Source of the DNA: JAKAQB01 sp035702855
Lineage (GTDB): Bacteria; Actinomycetota; Acidimicrobiia; Acidimicrobiales; Palsa-688
DNA length: 22,650 nucleotides
NCBI GenBank assembly: GCA_035702855.1
Contig: DASSZM010000043.1
Location: 1 to 22,650, forward strand
Reading direction: 5' to 3'
Of this stretch, positions 8,489-16,763 are shown in pieces. A program made the position numbers and the translations under genes. The notes under the pieces are model-generated. The model made no database searches. It was not told the origin of the DNA and was given only the letters and a program-made list of their open reading frames with translations. Within the stretch, counting starts at the first letter, position 1; each line of letters starts with the position of its first letter.

Positions 8489-9483
8489 CAGTCGCGCAGG
8501 TCCTTCCCGGTCAGGTTGATGAACACGGTCTCGAGCGAGGGAGCCTTGACCGAGAGGTCGACGACCTCGATGCCAGCGGCCTCGGCGGCGGCCACCACCC
8601 GGGGCACCAGCCGGTCGGTGCCGACCATGTGCAACTCCACCGCGCCGTCGACGACCCGGGCGAGCGACGCCCCCTCGAGCCGCTCGCGCAGGGCGGGGGC
8701 GGCAGCGTCCGGCGCCCCGCCGACCTTGACCGTCACGATGGTGTCGGCCCCGACGGTCGCCTTCAGCCGCTCCGGCGTGTCCAGGGCGAGGATGCGGCCG
8801 TGGTCCATGATCGCCACCCGCCGGCACAGCTGGTCGGCCTCCTCCATGTAGTGGGTGGTGAGCAGGATCGTCTGGCCGTCCCGGTTGAGCTCGCCGAGGA
8901 TCTCCCACAGCGACAGGCGGCCCTGCGGGTCGAGCCCGGCGGTCGGCTCGTCGAGGAACAGCACCGCCGGGCGGTGCAGGATCGCCCGGGCGACCATGAG
9001 CCGCTGGGCCATCCCCCCGGAGAGGGCGTAGACGGACGCCTTGGCCCACTTGGCGAGCTGGAACCGCTCGAGCAGCTCGGTGGCGGCCCGAGCGCTGGCC
9101 CGCCCCCCGAGTCCGAACATCCGGCCGTGGAAGTAGAGGTTCTCCCAGCAGGTGAGCGCCCGGTCGAGGGTGTTCTGCTGGGAGACGGTGCCGATCAGCT
9201 GCTTGACCAGCGCCGGGTGGCGCACCACGTCGACGCCGCCGATCGTCGCCGTGCCGGCGGTCGGGATCACCCGGGTGGTGAGCATCCCGGCGGTGGTCGT
9301 CTTGCCGGCCCCGTTGGGACCGAGGAGACCGAAGATCTCCCCGGCACCGACCTCCAGGTCGAGCCCGTCGACCGCCTTGAAGTCCGTGCCCGGGTAGGCC
9401 TTGGTCAGCCCGGCGGTGCGGATCACCACCTCCAGGCCGTCGGGGACGGGCGCGAAACCCGACTCGACCGGCATCGTGCTCAT
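8488..9483 (-). CDS. ABC exporter ATP-binding protein (DrrA-like)
   Basis: Nucleotide-binding subunit, 331 aa, that drives the adjacent permease. I place the start at the ATG at 9483 (MSTMPVES), behind GGAGAGGGG. An upstream in-frame ATG at 9585 would add 34 arginine-rich residues of no known role. Visible motifs are Walker A GPNGAGKT (55-62), Q-loop near 102-103, ABC signature LSGGM (154-158), Walker B VLFLDE (174-179) and H-loop H211. The Met in place of Gln in LSGGQ is typical of the DrrA group. The C-terminal 80 residues resemble the DUF4162 tail of such ATPases. No accessory resistance, lanthipeptide or biosynthetic gene lies nearby, so the cargo is unknown. Confidence 0.92.
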   Translation of the reverse strand: MSTMPVESGFAPVPDGLEVVIRTAGLTKAYPGTDFKAVDGLDLEVGAGEIFGLLGPNGAGKTTTAGMLTTRVIPTAGTATIGGVDVVRHPALVKQLIGTVSQQNTLDRALTCWENLYFHGRMFGLGGRASARAATELLERFQLAKWAKASVYALSGGMAQRLMVARAILHRPAVLFLDEPTAGLDPQGRLSLWEILGELNRDGQTILLTTHYMEEADQLCRRVAIMDHGRILALDTPERLKATVGADTIVTVKVGGAPDAAAPALRERLEGASLARVVDGAVELHMVGTDRLVPRVVAAAEAAGIEVVDLSVKAPSLETVFINLTGKDLRD

Positions 9484-9704
9484 GCGGCACCCCTCTCCTC
9501 GGCCTCGGCGCAGCCCCATTCTGCTGCGGCGGCCGACCGTACGAGCAGCCGGCCGGGAGGGGATCCGCTCGTGCCGGCCCGGCACCGGGACGCTACGCTC
9601 GGCGAAGCGCTACGTCGCCGGCGCTTCCCGAGGCAACACGAAAGAGATGGTCGCACCCTGAACGCATCAGCCGAGCGTCTGGGGCCAGCAGGCGGCGTCG
9701 CCCC
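9484..9704. promoter_or_regulatory. divergent intergenic region, ABC exporter / c-di-GMP gene
   Basis: These 221 bp must hold promoters for both directions. The best -10 candidates are TACGGT on the minus strand (9541-9536) and TACGCT on the plus strand (9594-9599), the latter with a weak -35 GTGCCG (9571-9576). Neither has a convincing -35. The plus-strand leader would be about 100 nt and contains a four-codon frame (ATG at 9647 to TGA at 9661). I recognise no riboswitch. Confidence 0.4.
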
Positions 9705-12700
9705 GTGAGCACCGAGATCCTCTTCGTCGGGGCGCACGCCGATCCCGGGCTCGGGCCCCGCGCCGCCACGGTCGGGGACCTGTCGGATGCCCAGGTGGCA
9801 CTGGGAGCCTGCCGGCCCCCGCGCGTGCTCGTCGTCGCGCTGGCTGCTCTCGGCTCGGACCCGCTGGTCCGCCTGCGGGCGCTGACCGCCGAGCTGCCCG
9901 CCGCCGTCGCGCTCGTCACGGTCCCCGCCGACGCCGGCGACGCCATGCGGCGCGCCCTGGTGGACGCCGGGGCCGCCGACGTCGTCGACGCCGGCGCCGG
10001 CTGGCAGCTGCACGCCGCCCTGGCCCGCTGCGCCCGGCTCGCGGACGTCGCCGGCGAGGCCCGCCGGTACCGGCTGCTGCACACCCTCTCGCTGGAGGGC
10101 TACGCCCTGCTGGACCGGGCGGGAGCCGTCCTCGAGCACCACGTCGTGCGGGCCGGGCCCTCCGGCCAGGCATGGCCGGGCTTCGCCGCTGTGGCGGAGC
10201 CGAGCGCTGCCGCCTTCCGAGCGGCGCTCGCCGCGGCGGCGGCCTCCCCGGGGGAGCCGGTCGAGCTGCCCGACGCCGAGATGGTCGACACCGCCGGCGA
10301 CCGCCACTGGGTGGAGATCGTGCTCACCGACCTGGTGGACGAGCCCAGCGTGGCGGGCGTCGTGCTCATGTACTGGGACATCACCGCCCGGGTGCAGGCC
10401 ATGCAGGCCGTCGCCTTCCAGGCCAACCTGCTGGCGGCGGTCGCCCAGGCGGTGATCGCCCTCGACCGGGCGGACCGGATCGTGTACTGGAACCCGGCGG
10501 CCGCCGAGCTGTACGGCTGGCCGGCGGCCGAGGCCCTCGGCCGGCCGTTGCACGCCCTCCTCGGATCGCTGGAGGGACCGGAGCTGGTCGCGATCCGCGA
10601 GGCCGTCGGGGCCGGCCGGCGCTGGGCCGGTGAGGTGCAGACCGCCCACCGCAGCGGCCGGCGCTTCCCCGTCGCCCTGTCGGTCACGCCCGTGCGGGGG
10701 GAGGCCGGCACGGTGCCGGCGGTGATCCTCGCCGCCAGCGACGTCAGCGAGCGGCGCACCGCCGAGGAGGGCCTGCGGCGCCTGGCGACGGTGGTCGAGT
10801 CCTCCGGCGACGCCATCGTCTCGTTCGACCGCTCGGGGCGGGTCACCACCTGGAACCCGGCGGCCGAGCGGCTCTACGGGTGGGCACCCGGCGAGGCCAC
10901 CGACCTCGGCTGGGTGGACCTGACCCCCGAGGCGGCCCGGGAGGAGATCGCCGAGGCCCTCGCCGCGGTGGCCGCCGACCGGACCGTCGACCAGCTGCGG
11001 ACCCACCAGCAGCGCAGCGACGGGTCCACCGTCCCGGTGGCGATGACGCTGGCCCCCATCCGCGACGGCGACCGCATCGTCGGCTCGGCGGCCATCGTGC
11101 ACGACACCACCCCCGAGGTGGTCGCCGCCGAGGAGCGCGCCGCCGCCGAGGCCCGCTTCACCGCCGCCTTCGACCAGTCGAGCTACGGCATGGCCCTCGC
11201 CGGCCCGGACCTCCACGTCACCGCCGTCAACCGGGCCGCCTGCCTGCTGTTCGGCCGCAGCGAGCGGGAGCTGCTCGGCGACGGCTGGGCCCGCTTCGCG
11301 CACCCCGACGACCGTTCGGCGGTGGAGGACCTGCGCGCCCGGGCGGGCACCTCCCTGCGGCGGATCGCCGAGGAGCGGCGCTTCGTGCGGGCCGACGGCG
11401 ACGTCGTGGCCGTGCAGATCGACCTCAACCTCGTGCAGGACCCGTCGGGCGGCCCCGCCTACTACATGGTGCAGCTGCACGACGTGACCGCCCGCCGCCT
11501 GGTCGAGGCGGAGCTCGAGCACCGGGCGCTGCACGACGACCTCACCGGCCTCCCCAACCGGACGCTCATCGCCGAGCGCCTCGACCTGGCGCTCGCCGAA
11601 GCAGGCGGGCAGGGCGTCGGGGTCGTGTTCGTCGACGTCGACGGCTTCAGCCACATCAACGACGTCCTCGGCCACGAGGCCGGCGACCGGGTGCTCGTCG
11701 AGCTCGGCCAGCGCCTCCGGCGGGCGGTGCGCGCCCACGACACCGTCGGCCGCTTCGGCGGCGACGAGTTCGTCCTCGTGTGTCAGGACGTCGACGTCGA
11801 AGAGCTGGCGGCGCTGGCCCGGCGCGTCACCGACACCGTCGAAGCGCCGATCATCCTGCGGGGCCGGCGGACACCGGTCCGGGTCGGCCTCGGCATCACG
11901 ATGAGCCGGCCGGGCAGCACGAGCGCGTCGCTGCTGTCGGAGGCCGACGCCGCCGTGGCCCGGGCCAAGGAGCTCGGGCGGGGCCAGGCGGCGGTCTTCG
12001 ACGAGTCCCTGCGGGCCAAGGCGCGCGCCCTGCTCGAGGGGGAGGGCGCCCTGCGCGCCGCCCTCGACCGCGGCGAGGTGGTCCCGTACTTCCAGCCGAT
12101 CGTGGAGCTGGCGTCGGGCCGGCCGGTCGGCTTCGAGGCGCTGGCCCGCTGGCAGCGCAACGGCGGGACCGTGGCCGCCGCCGAGGGGTGGATCGACCTG
12201 GCGCAGCGCAGCGGCCTCATCGTGGAGCTGAGCGAGCTCGTCCTCGCCCGGGCCGTCGCCGAGGCCGCCGAATGGCAGCGGCGCGACCCCGGCCAGCGCC
12301 TGTGGGTGGCGGTCAACCTCGACGCCTCCCACCTCGTCGAGGCCCACCTCCCCGAGACCGTCGAGCGGGTGCTGACCACCGGCGGGTTGGACCCGCAGCT
12401 GCTGCACCTCGAGATCACCGAGACGGCGGTCATGCAGGACCTGGATGCGTCGGCGGCGGTGCTGAGCGCCCTGCGGGAGCTCGGCGTCCACCTCTCCGTC
12501 GACGATTTCGGCACCGGCTACTCGTCGCTGTCGTACCTGCGGCGCCTGCCGGTCGACACGATCAAGGTCGACCGCAGCTTCGTGGCCGAGCTGGCGACCG
12601 AGCACGGGGACGCCTCGATCGTGCGGGCGGTGCTCGGGCTCGGCAAGGCCCTCGGTCTGCGCTGCATCGCCGAGGGCGTCGAGACGGCCCTGCAGCGGCG

Positions 12701-12806
12701 GGTGCTGGCCGACCTCGGCTGCGAGCTCGGGCAGGGCTATCTGTGGAGCCGGGCGCTGGCGGCGCCCGACGCCCGGGCGTGGCTCGACGAGCAGCTCTCC
12801 TCGTAG
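9705..12806 (+). CDS. pseudo-receiver / PAS(x4) / GGDEF / EAL cyclic-di-GMP turnover protein
   Basis: Soluble cytoplasmic protein, 1,033 aa, expected to make and/or degrade cyclic-di-GMP. It starts at GTG 9705, with only a weak Shine-Dalgarno. Residues 1-112 look like a response-regulator receiver fold, but the phospho-acceptor strand reads RVLVVALAAL without Asp. Four PAS domains follow (about 120-230, 238-350, 355-470, 482-598). PAS-B and PAS-C share the WNPAA-x-x-LYGW stretch. The GGDEF domain (about 603-765) has an intact GGDEF (685-689) and the inhibitory I-site R676-x-x-D679. The EAL domain (about 785-1028) keeps EAL (811-813), the EITET Glu, DDFGTGYSS, the Lys of IKVDRSF, AEGVET and GQGY. 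Both activities therefore look possible. There is no membrane segment, so it senses an internal ligand or redox state. The next gene follows 46 bp later on the same strand. Confidence 0.93.
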   Translation: MSTEILFVGAHADPGLGPRAATVGDLSDAQVALGACRPPRVLVVALAALGSDPLVRLRALTAELPAAVALVTVPADAGDAMRRALVDAGAADVVDAGAGWQLHAALARCARLADVAGEARRYRLLHTLSLEGYALLDRAGAVLEHHVVRAGPSGQAWPGFAAVAEPSAAAFRAALAAAAASPGEPVELPDAEMVDTAGDRHWVEIVLTDLVDEPSVAGVVLMYWDITARVQAMQAVAFQANLLAAVAQAVIALDRADRIVYWNPAAAELYGWPAAEALGRPLHALLGSLEGPELVAIREAVGAGRRWAGEVQTAHRSGRRFPVALSVTPVRGEAGTVPAVILAASDVSERRTAEEGLRRLATVVESSGDAIVSFDRSGRVTTWNPAAERLYGWAPGEATDLGWVDLTPEAAREEIAEALAAVAADRTVDQLRTHQQRSDGSTVPVAMTLAPIRDGDRIVGSAAIVHDTTPEVVAAEERAAAEARFTAAFDQSSYGMALAGPDLHVTAVNRAACLLFGRSERELLGDGWARFAHPDDRSAVEDLRARAGTSLRRIAEERRFVRADGDVVAVQIDLNLVQDPSGGPAYYMVQLHDVTARRLVEAELEHRALHDDLTGLPNRTLIAERLDLALAEAGGQGVGVVFVDVDGFSHINDVLGHEAGDRVLVELGQRLRRAVRAHDTVGRFGGDEFVLVCQDVDVEELAALARRVTDTVEAPIILRGRRTPVRVGLGITMSRPGSTSASLLSEADAAVARAKELGRGQAAVFDESLRAKARALLEGEGALRAALDRGEVVPYFQPIVELASGRPVGFEALARWQRNGGTVAAAEGWIDLAQRSGLIVELSELVLARAVAEAAEWQRRDPGQRLWVAVNLDASHLVEAHLPETVERVLTTGGLDPQLLHLEITETAVMQDLDASAAVLSALRELGVHLSVDDFGTGYSSLSYLRRLPVDTIKVDRSFVAELATEHGDASIVRAVLGLGKALGLRCIAEGVETALQRRVLADLGCELGQGYLWSRALAAPDARAWLDEQLSS

Positions 12807-12816
12807 CCGGCGGGGG

Positions 12817-12852
12817 GCGACGGGAGCGCCCGCCTCCGGTACGCTCCCCGCG
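12817..12852 (+). promoter_or_regulatory. probable leaderless promoter of the SpoIIE-type gene
   Basis: A -10 TACGCT (12840-12845) lies exactly seven bases before the ATG at 12853. There is no Shine-Dalgarno in between, so transcription should start on or beside the start codon. A weak -35 GCGACG (12817-12822) sits 17 bp upstream. This TANNNT-N7-ATG layout is the usual form of leaderless genes in actinobacteria. Confidence 0.5.
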
Positions 12853-14925
12853 ATGGCGGGTGCCTTCGAGGCGGCCGAGGAGGGCCTGATCACCAGCATC
12901 GGCGGGTTGGTCGACTGGGCGACGCTGCGCGACGCCCTGGAGGTCAGCCCGGCGCAGGTGCTCGTGCTGGCCGGACCCGACCTGCGGGTGGCGTACCAGA
13001 ACCCGGCGAGCGCCCGCGTCGTCGGGCACCGGCCGCTCGGCGCCCCGGCGGCCGAGGCGTTCCCCGAGTACCCCACGTGGGTGGCCGCCCTCGAGGAGGT
13101 CCGCCTCGACGGGCGGACGATCCGCTACCGGCGGGCGCCGATGACCGTCGACACCGACGGGCACGCCCAGGTGCTCGTCGTCGACGCCGTCGCCACCCCG
13201 CTGCTCGGCCGCGACGGGACCGTCGAGGCCGTCGTGTCCCAGGCGGTGGACGTCACCCACGTCCCCGCCGACGACCACCGGCTCCGCCAGGCGCTGGCCC
13301 TGGCCCGGGTCACCGTGGAGCTGTCGCGCAGCCTGGACGTCGCCCAGGTCACCGACGCCGTGAGCCGCTCCGCCGCCGAGGTGTTCGAGGGCTGGTGCCT
13401 CCTGGACCTGTTCGCAGCCGACGGCTCGCTGCAGCGGGTCGCCATCACCCACCACGACCCGGCCATGGAGCCGGTCATCGACCAGCTGAAGCGCCTGCCG
13501 CGGGTCTCGGGCCGGGCGCTGGGCAGGACCGAGAGTGTCTCGGCCGCGGTGGCCCGCACCGGCGAGAGCACCGTCGGGCGCTTCGACACCGACGTCGTGG
13601 TGGCCTCCGCCACCTCCGCCGAGCACGCCGAGACCCTCCGCCGGCTCGCCCCGGCGTCGTACCTGAGCGTCCCCATCCAGCTCGGCCCCCGCCGGCTGGG
13701 GGCGCTGTCGGTGACCCGCTCGGTGGCGCGACCGGAGCTCACCGCCGAGGACATGGTCGTCGCCGAGCAGTTCGCCGAGCGGGCGGCGATCGCCCTCGCC
13801 CACGCCCGGGACTACGACGAGCAGCGCCAGGCGGTGCTGGTCCTGCAACGCACGCTGCTGCCCCCGCCGCCGTCGTCGACCGCCGGGCGGGCGTCCCTCG
13901 CCGTGCGGTACCGGGCGGGCGGTGCCGGCAGCGAGGTGGGCGGCGACTGGTACGACGTGATCGGCCTGGACGGGGGGCGCCTGGCGGTGGCGATCGGCGA
14001 CGTCGAGGGCCACGACCTGCCCGCCGCCGCCTACATGAGCCAGGTGCGGGCGGTGGTCCACGCCTTCGCCCGCAGCGGCCTGCCCCCCGCCCGGGTGGCG
14101 AGCGAGGCCAACCGCTACCTGATCGACTGCGGCGCCGACCGCCTGGTGACCCTCGCCTACTTCGAGATCGCCCCCGAGGAAGGGCTCGTCACCTGGGTGC
14201 GCGCCGGGCACGTCCCCGCCGTCGTCGTCCCCGGCGACGGCACCGCCGCGGTCGTGCACGGGCGGGGCGGCCTGCCGCTCGGCGTCGACCCCGACGCCGA
14301 GTGGATGGAGGAGACCGCCGGCCTGCCCCCCGGGGCGCTGCTCGCCGCCTTCACCGACGGCCTGGTCGAGCAGCCCGGCGGCGACATCGACGCCCGCATC
14401 GCGCTGATGGCCTCGATGCTGCGCGACGGTGCCGGCGACGACCTGGAGGCGCTCGCCGACCGGGTGCTCGAGCGCTTCTCGGATCCGGTGCCGTCGCCCG
14501 ACGACGTCGCCCTGGTGCTGCTCCGGTTGCCGGCCGCCGATCTGCCCCGCAGCGCCCGGGTCGCCCGCCGGCTCCCGCCGACCAGCTCGAGCGTGACCGT
14601 CGCCCGTCACTTCGTCACCGACCTCCTGGTCGAGTGGGCTCTCGACGGGGACCTGATCGACACCGCCGCCCTGCTCACCAGTGAGCTCATGTCCAACGCC
14701 GCCCGCCACACCGACACCGACGTCGAGCTGCGGGTCGAGCGTTCCGACGGCATGGTGCGCATCGGGGTGTTCGACGACAGCCACCGCCTGCCCCTCCCCG
14801 CCCACCAGCCGGCGGACGCGCCGTCGGGCCGCGGGCTGCAGCTGGTGGAGACGCTGTCGGCGGAGTGGGGCGTCGAGACCGAGGCGCGCGGCAAGGTCGT
14901 CTGGTTCAGCCTGCGCATCCCTTGA
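12853..14925 (+). CDS. PAS-GAF-SpoIIE phosphatase-HATPase partner-switching regulator
   Basis: Cytoplasmic regulator, 690 aa, of the class that sets the phosphorylation of STAS-domain anti-anti-sigma factors. A PAS-like domain (about 25-135) is followed by a GAF domain (about 150-320). The SpoIIE/PP2C phosphatase (about 330-560) has GGDWYD (363-368), GDVEGHD (382-388) and TDG (501-503). The terminal DD pair (550-551) completes the acidic metal ligands. GHD replaces the usual GHG. The RsbW-like HATPase (about 570-690) has an N-box ELMSN (611-615), a G1-like segment FDDS (640-643) and GRGLQL (659-664). One chain therefore carries opposing phosphatase and kinase-fold modules, a familiar actinobacterial architecture. 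No STAS protein or sigma factor is encoded in the window. Its stop codon lies inside the promoter of the next gene. Confidence 0.92.
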   Translation: MAGAFEAAEEGLITSIGGLVDWATLRDALEVSPAQVLVLAGPDLRVAYQNPASARVVGHRPLGAPAAEAFPEYPTWVAALEEVRLDGRTIRYRRAPMTVDTDGHAQVLVVDAVATPLLGRDGTVEAVVSQAVDVTHVPADDHRLRQALALARVTVELSRSLDVAQVTDAVSRSAAEVFEGWCLLDLFAADGSLQRVAITHHDPAMEPVIDQLKRLPRVSGRALGRTESVSAAVARTGESTVGRFDTDVVVASATSAEHAETLRRLAPASYLSVPIQLGPRRLGALSVTRSVARPELTAEDMVVAEQFAERAAIALAHARDYDEQRQAVLVLQRTLLPPPPSSTAGRASLAVRYRAGGAGSEVGGDWYDVIGLDGGRLAVAIGDVEGHDLPAAAYMSQVRAVVHAFARSGLPPARVASEANRYLIDCGADRLVTLAYFEIAPEEGLVTWVRAGHVPAVVVPGDGTAAVVHGRGGLPLGVDPDAEWMEETAGLPPGALLAAFTDGLVEQPGGDIDARIALMASMLRDGAGDDLEALADRVLERFSDPVPSPDDVALVLLRLPAADLPRSARVARRLPPTSSSVTVARHFVTDLLVEWALDGDLIDTAALLTSELMSNAARHTDTDVELRVERSDGMVRIGVFDDSHRLPLPAHQPADAPSGRGLQLVETLSAEWGVETEARGKVVWFSLRIP

Positions 14926-14952
14926 CCTCGAGCGCACTCGAGGTCGTACGGT
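14922..14952 (+). promoter_or_regulatory. MerR/SoxR-like promoter with palindromic operator in a 19-bp spacer
   Basis: A -35 TTGACC (14922-14927) and a -10 TACGGT (14947-14952) are 19 bp apart. The perfect inverted repeat GACCTCGAG / CTCGAGGTC (14924-14932 and 14937-14945, 4-nt loop) overlaps the -35 and fills the spacer. MerR-family activators untwist such over-long spacers. The core CCTCGAGCGCACTCGAGG matches the E. coli soxS SoxR box CCTCAAGTTAACTTGAGG at 13 of 18 positions, and the spacing is the same. The regulator itself is not in the window. A plain hairpin is the alternative, but no T tract follows. Confidence 0.6.
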
Positions 14953-14980
14953 TCGTCCGACACCGTCCGGAGGAGGCGCG

Positions 14981-16735
14981 ATGCGAGTCGACGTGGGAAG
15001 CCTGCACGAGCTGCAGGAGGCGGGGTACCTGACGACGAAGCTGGGGACGCAGCCGGTCTGCGTGTTCTGGCACGAGGGGCGGGCGTACGGCATCGACGAC
15101 CGCTGCCCCCACCTCGGCTTCCCGCTGCACCGGGGCACGGTGGAGAGCGGGCTGGTGACCTGCCACTGGCACCACGCCCGCTTCGACCTGTGCTCCGGCG
15201 GCACCCTCGACCCCTTCGCCGACGACGCCCGCGCCTACGCCGTCGAGATCGACGGTGACCGGGTCGTGCTCGTCGCCGAGCCCCGACCCTTCGACGGCGA
15301 TGCCGCCTTCCGGCGGCTGGAGGACGGCCTCGAGCAGGGCCTCACCCTCGTCACCGCCAAGGCCGTGCTCGCCCTGCTGGACGGCGGCGTGACCCCGGCG
15401 CAGGTCGTGGCCGCCGGTGCCCGCTTCGGCGCCCGCTACCGGGCGAGCGGCTTCGGCCCGGGGCTGACGGTGCTCACCGCCGTGGCCAACGTCCTCGACG
15501 ACCTCGACCCCACCGATGGGCCCCTGGCGCTGGTGCACGGGCTCGGGTTCGTCTCGCGCGACACCCGCGGCCAGCCGCCGCGCTTCCCGCTGCCGGCGCT
15601 GGGCGCCGGGCTCGACGCCGACCGGCTCACCGACTGGTACCGCCGGTTCGTGGAGACCCGCTCGGGCGACGCCGCCGAGCGGGCCGTGGTCACCGCCGCC
15701 GCCCACCTGCCGGCCGACGAGCTCGGCCGGCTCACCGGGGCGGCGGCCACCGACCACGTCTTCCTCGACGAGGGCCACGTCCTGGACTTCACCAACAAGG
15801 CGTTCGAGCTGGTCGGCCTGCTCGGCGACGGCAGCGCCGGGTGGATCGTGCCGACCCTGGCCCACACGACGGCGTCGGCCACCCGTCACGAGGAGGAGGG
15901 GGCCTGGCGGCACCCCCACGACCTGGCCGGGCTGTGCCGGGAGGCCGCCGAGCGGCTCCCGGGAGCGCTGGCGCGCGCCGGGTGGGCCGGGGGCGTCGCC
16001 CCCACCGGACCGGCGGCCGGGTTCGAGGCCGCCGGTGGTCCGGGCAAGCTCGCCGCCGAGGTGCTCGGCGAGGACCCGGCGGCGGTCGTGGACGCCCTCT
16101 TCGCCGCCGTCGAGGCCGGCGCCTCCGCCGAGCAGCTCGGCCGGGCGGTGGCGCTGGCGGCCGCGCTGCGGGTGACCCGCTTCCACGTGCAAAACGACCA
16201 CGCCGACTGGGACGTGGTCCACCACGGCTTCACCACCGCCAACGCCGTGCACCAGTTGCTGGTCCGCTCCCCCTCCCCGCTGTTGCTGCGGGGCGTGGTC
16301 CACGGCGCCCTCAAGGTCCACCTCGACCGCTTCCTCAACGTCCCCGCCGCCCGCCTGCCGGTGGCCACGACCGGCGACCTCGCCGACCTGGCGGCGTGCC
16401 TGGACGCCGAGGGGGGCGTCGACGAGGCCGGGGCGGTGGTCTACGGGTTCCTCCGCGGCGGCGGCCGTCGCCGCGACGTCGTGGCCGCCCTCGGCCACGG
16501 ACTCCTCCGCGAGGACGCCGGCTTCCACTGGTTCCAGATGTTCGAGGCGGCGGCGCGCCAGGCCGGGGCGTGGCCGGAGGGCTCGGAGGAGGCCGCCTTG
16601 ATCCTCACCGGCGCCGCCCGCTTCCTCGCCGCCCACACGCCGACCCGCCGGGAGCTGGCCCAGGTGGTGCGGATCGCCGGCCGGTTGCGGCGCGGCGAGG
16701 CGCTCTACGAGGACGACGCCGGGGCGGCGGGCTGA
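14981..16735 (+). CDS. Rieske [2Fe-2S] protein fused to a His-containing helical-repeat domain
   Basis: Cytoplasmic protein, 584 aa; the ATG at 14981 is set by GGAGGAGG (14969-14976). The N-terminal 100 residues are a Rieske ferredoxin-type domain: C42-P-H44 and C61-x-x-H64 ligate a [2Fe-2S] cluster. The remaining 480 residues are predicted all-helical. They contain about four related units with histidines at matching places, for example DEGHVLDFTNKAFELV...LAHTTASATR (263-302) and WDVVHHGFTTANAVHQLL...VHGALKVHLDR (410-450). It lacks the mononuclear-iron motif of ring-hydroxylating dioxygenases, so it is not a standard oxygenase alpha subunit. A redox enzyme in which Rieske feeds electrons to a metal or flavin site in the repeats is possible. 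I do not recognise the C-terminal family; questin-oxidase-like helical proteins are one untested comparison. Expression appears to be controlled by the MerR-like site just upstream. Confidence 0.82.
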   Translation: MRVDVGSLHELQEAGYLTTKLGTQPVCVFWHEGRAYGIDDRCPHLGFPLHRGTVESGLVTCHWHHARFDLCSGGTLDPFADDARAYAVEIDGDRVVLVAEPRPFDGDAAFRRLEDGLEQGLTLVTAKAVLALLDGGVTPAQVVAAGARFGARYRASGFGPGLTVLTAVANVLDDLDPTDGPLALVHGLGFVSRDTRGQPPRFPLPALGAGLDADRLTDWYRRFVETRSGDAAERAVVTAAAHLPADELGRLTGAAATDHVFLDEGHVLDFTNKAFELVGLLGDGSAGWIVPTLAHTTASATRHEEEGAWRHPHDLAGLCREAAERLPGALARAGWAGGVAPTGPAAGFEAAGGPGKLAAEVLGEDPAAVVDALFAAVEAGASAEQLGRAVALAAALRVTRFHVQNDHADWDVVHHGFTTANAVHQLLVRSPSPLLLRGVVHGALKVHLDRFLNVPAARLPVATTGDLADLAACLDAEGGVDEAGAVVYGFLRGGGRRRDVVAALGHGLLREDAGFHWFQMFEAAARQAGAWPEGSEEAALILTGAARFLAAHTPTRRELAQVVRIAGRLRRGEALYEDDAGAAG

Positions 16736-16763
16736 GCGCCCCGCCGCCGGCGCGTCGCGCTCA
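16733..16763. terminator. inverted repeat joining two convergent stop codons
   Basis: TGAGCGC (16733-16739) and GCGCTCA (16757-16763) form a perfect 7-bp stem. Each outer end is the TGA of one of the two convergent genes. The 17-nt loop has further GC-rich complementarity. It is a plausible compact bidirectional terminator with no T tract. Confidence 0.5.

Noticed and set aside
9484..9585. A longer start for the ABC ATPase
   Set aside because: The added 34 residues are Arg-rich and unlike the family, while ATG 9483 has a good ribosome site.
9606..9704. A possible c-di-GMP riboswitch in the leader of the GGDEF-EAL gene
   Set aside because: No GEMM-type conserved core was seen; the leader is ordinary GC-rich sequence.
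9480..13076. A 1,198-codon minus-strand open frame
   Set aside because: It is antisense to the GGDEF-EAL gene, which has intact catalytic motifs. The frame exists only because stop codons are rare in GC-rich DNA.
14681..14980. A longer start for the Rieske gene
   Set aside because: The extra 100 codons overlap the HATPase domain of the preceding gene and are low complexity. ATG 14981 has a strong ribosome site and begins directly at the Rieske domain.
12562..15204. An 880-codon minus-strand open frame across two plus-strand genes
   Set aside because: It crosses two real gene boundaries and a promoter and encodes low-complexity Gly/Arg/Val sequence without motifs.
14981..15230. Rieske-type ring-hydroxylating dioxygenase
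   Set aside because: The C-terminal region lacks the D/E-x-x-H-x(3-4)-H mononuclear iron motif and the helix-grip domain; only the Rieske part fits.
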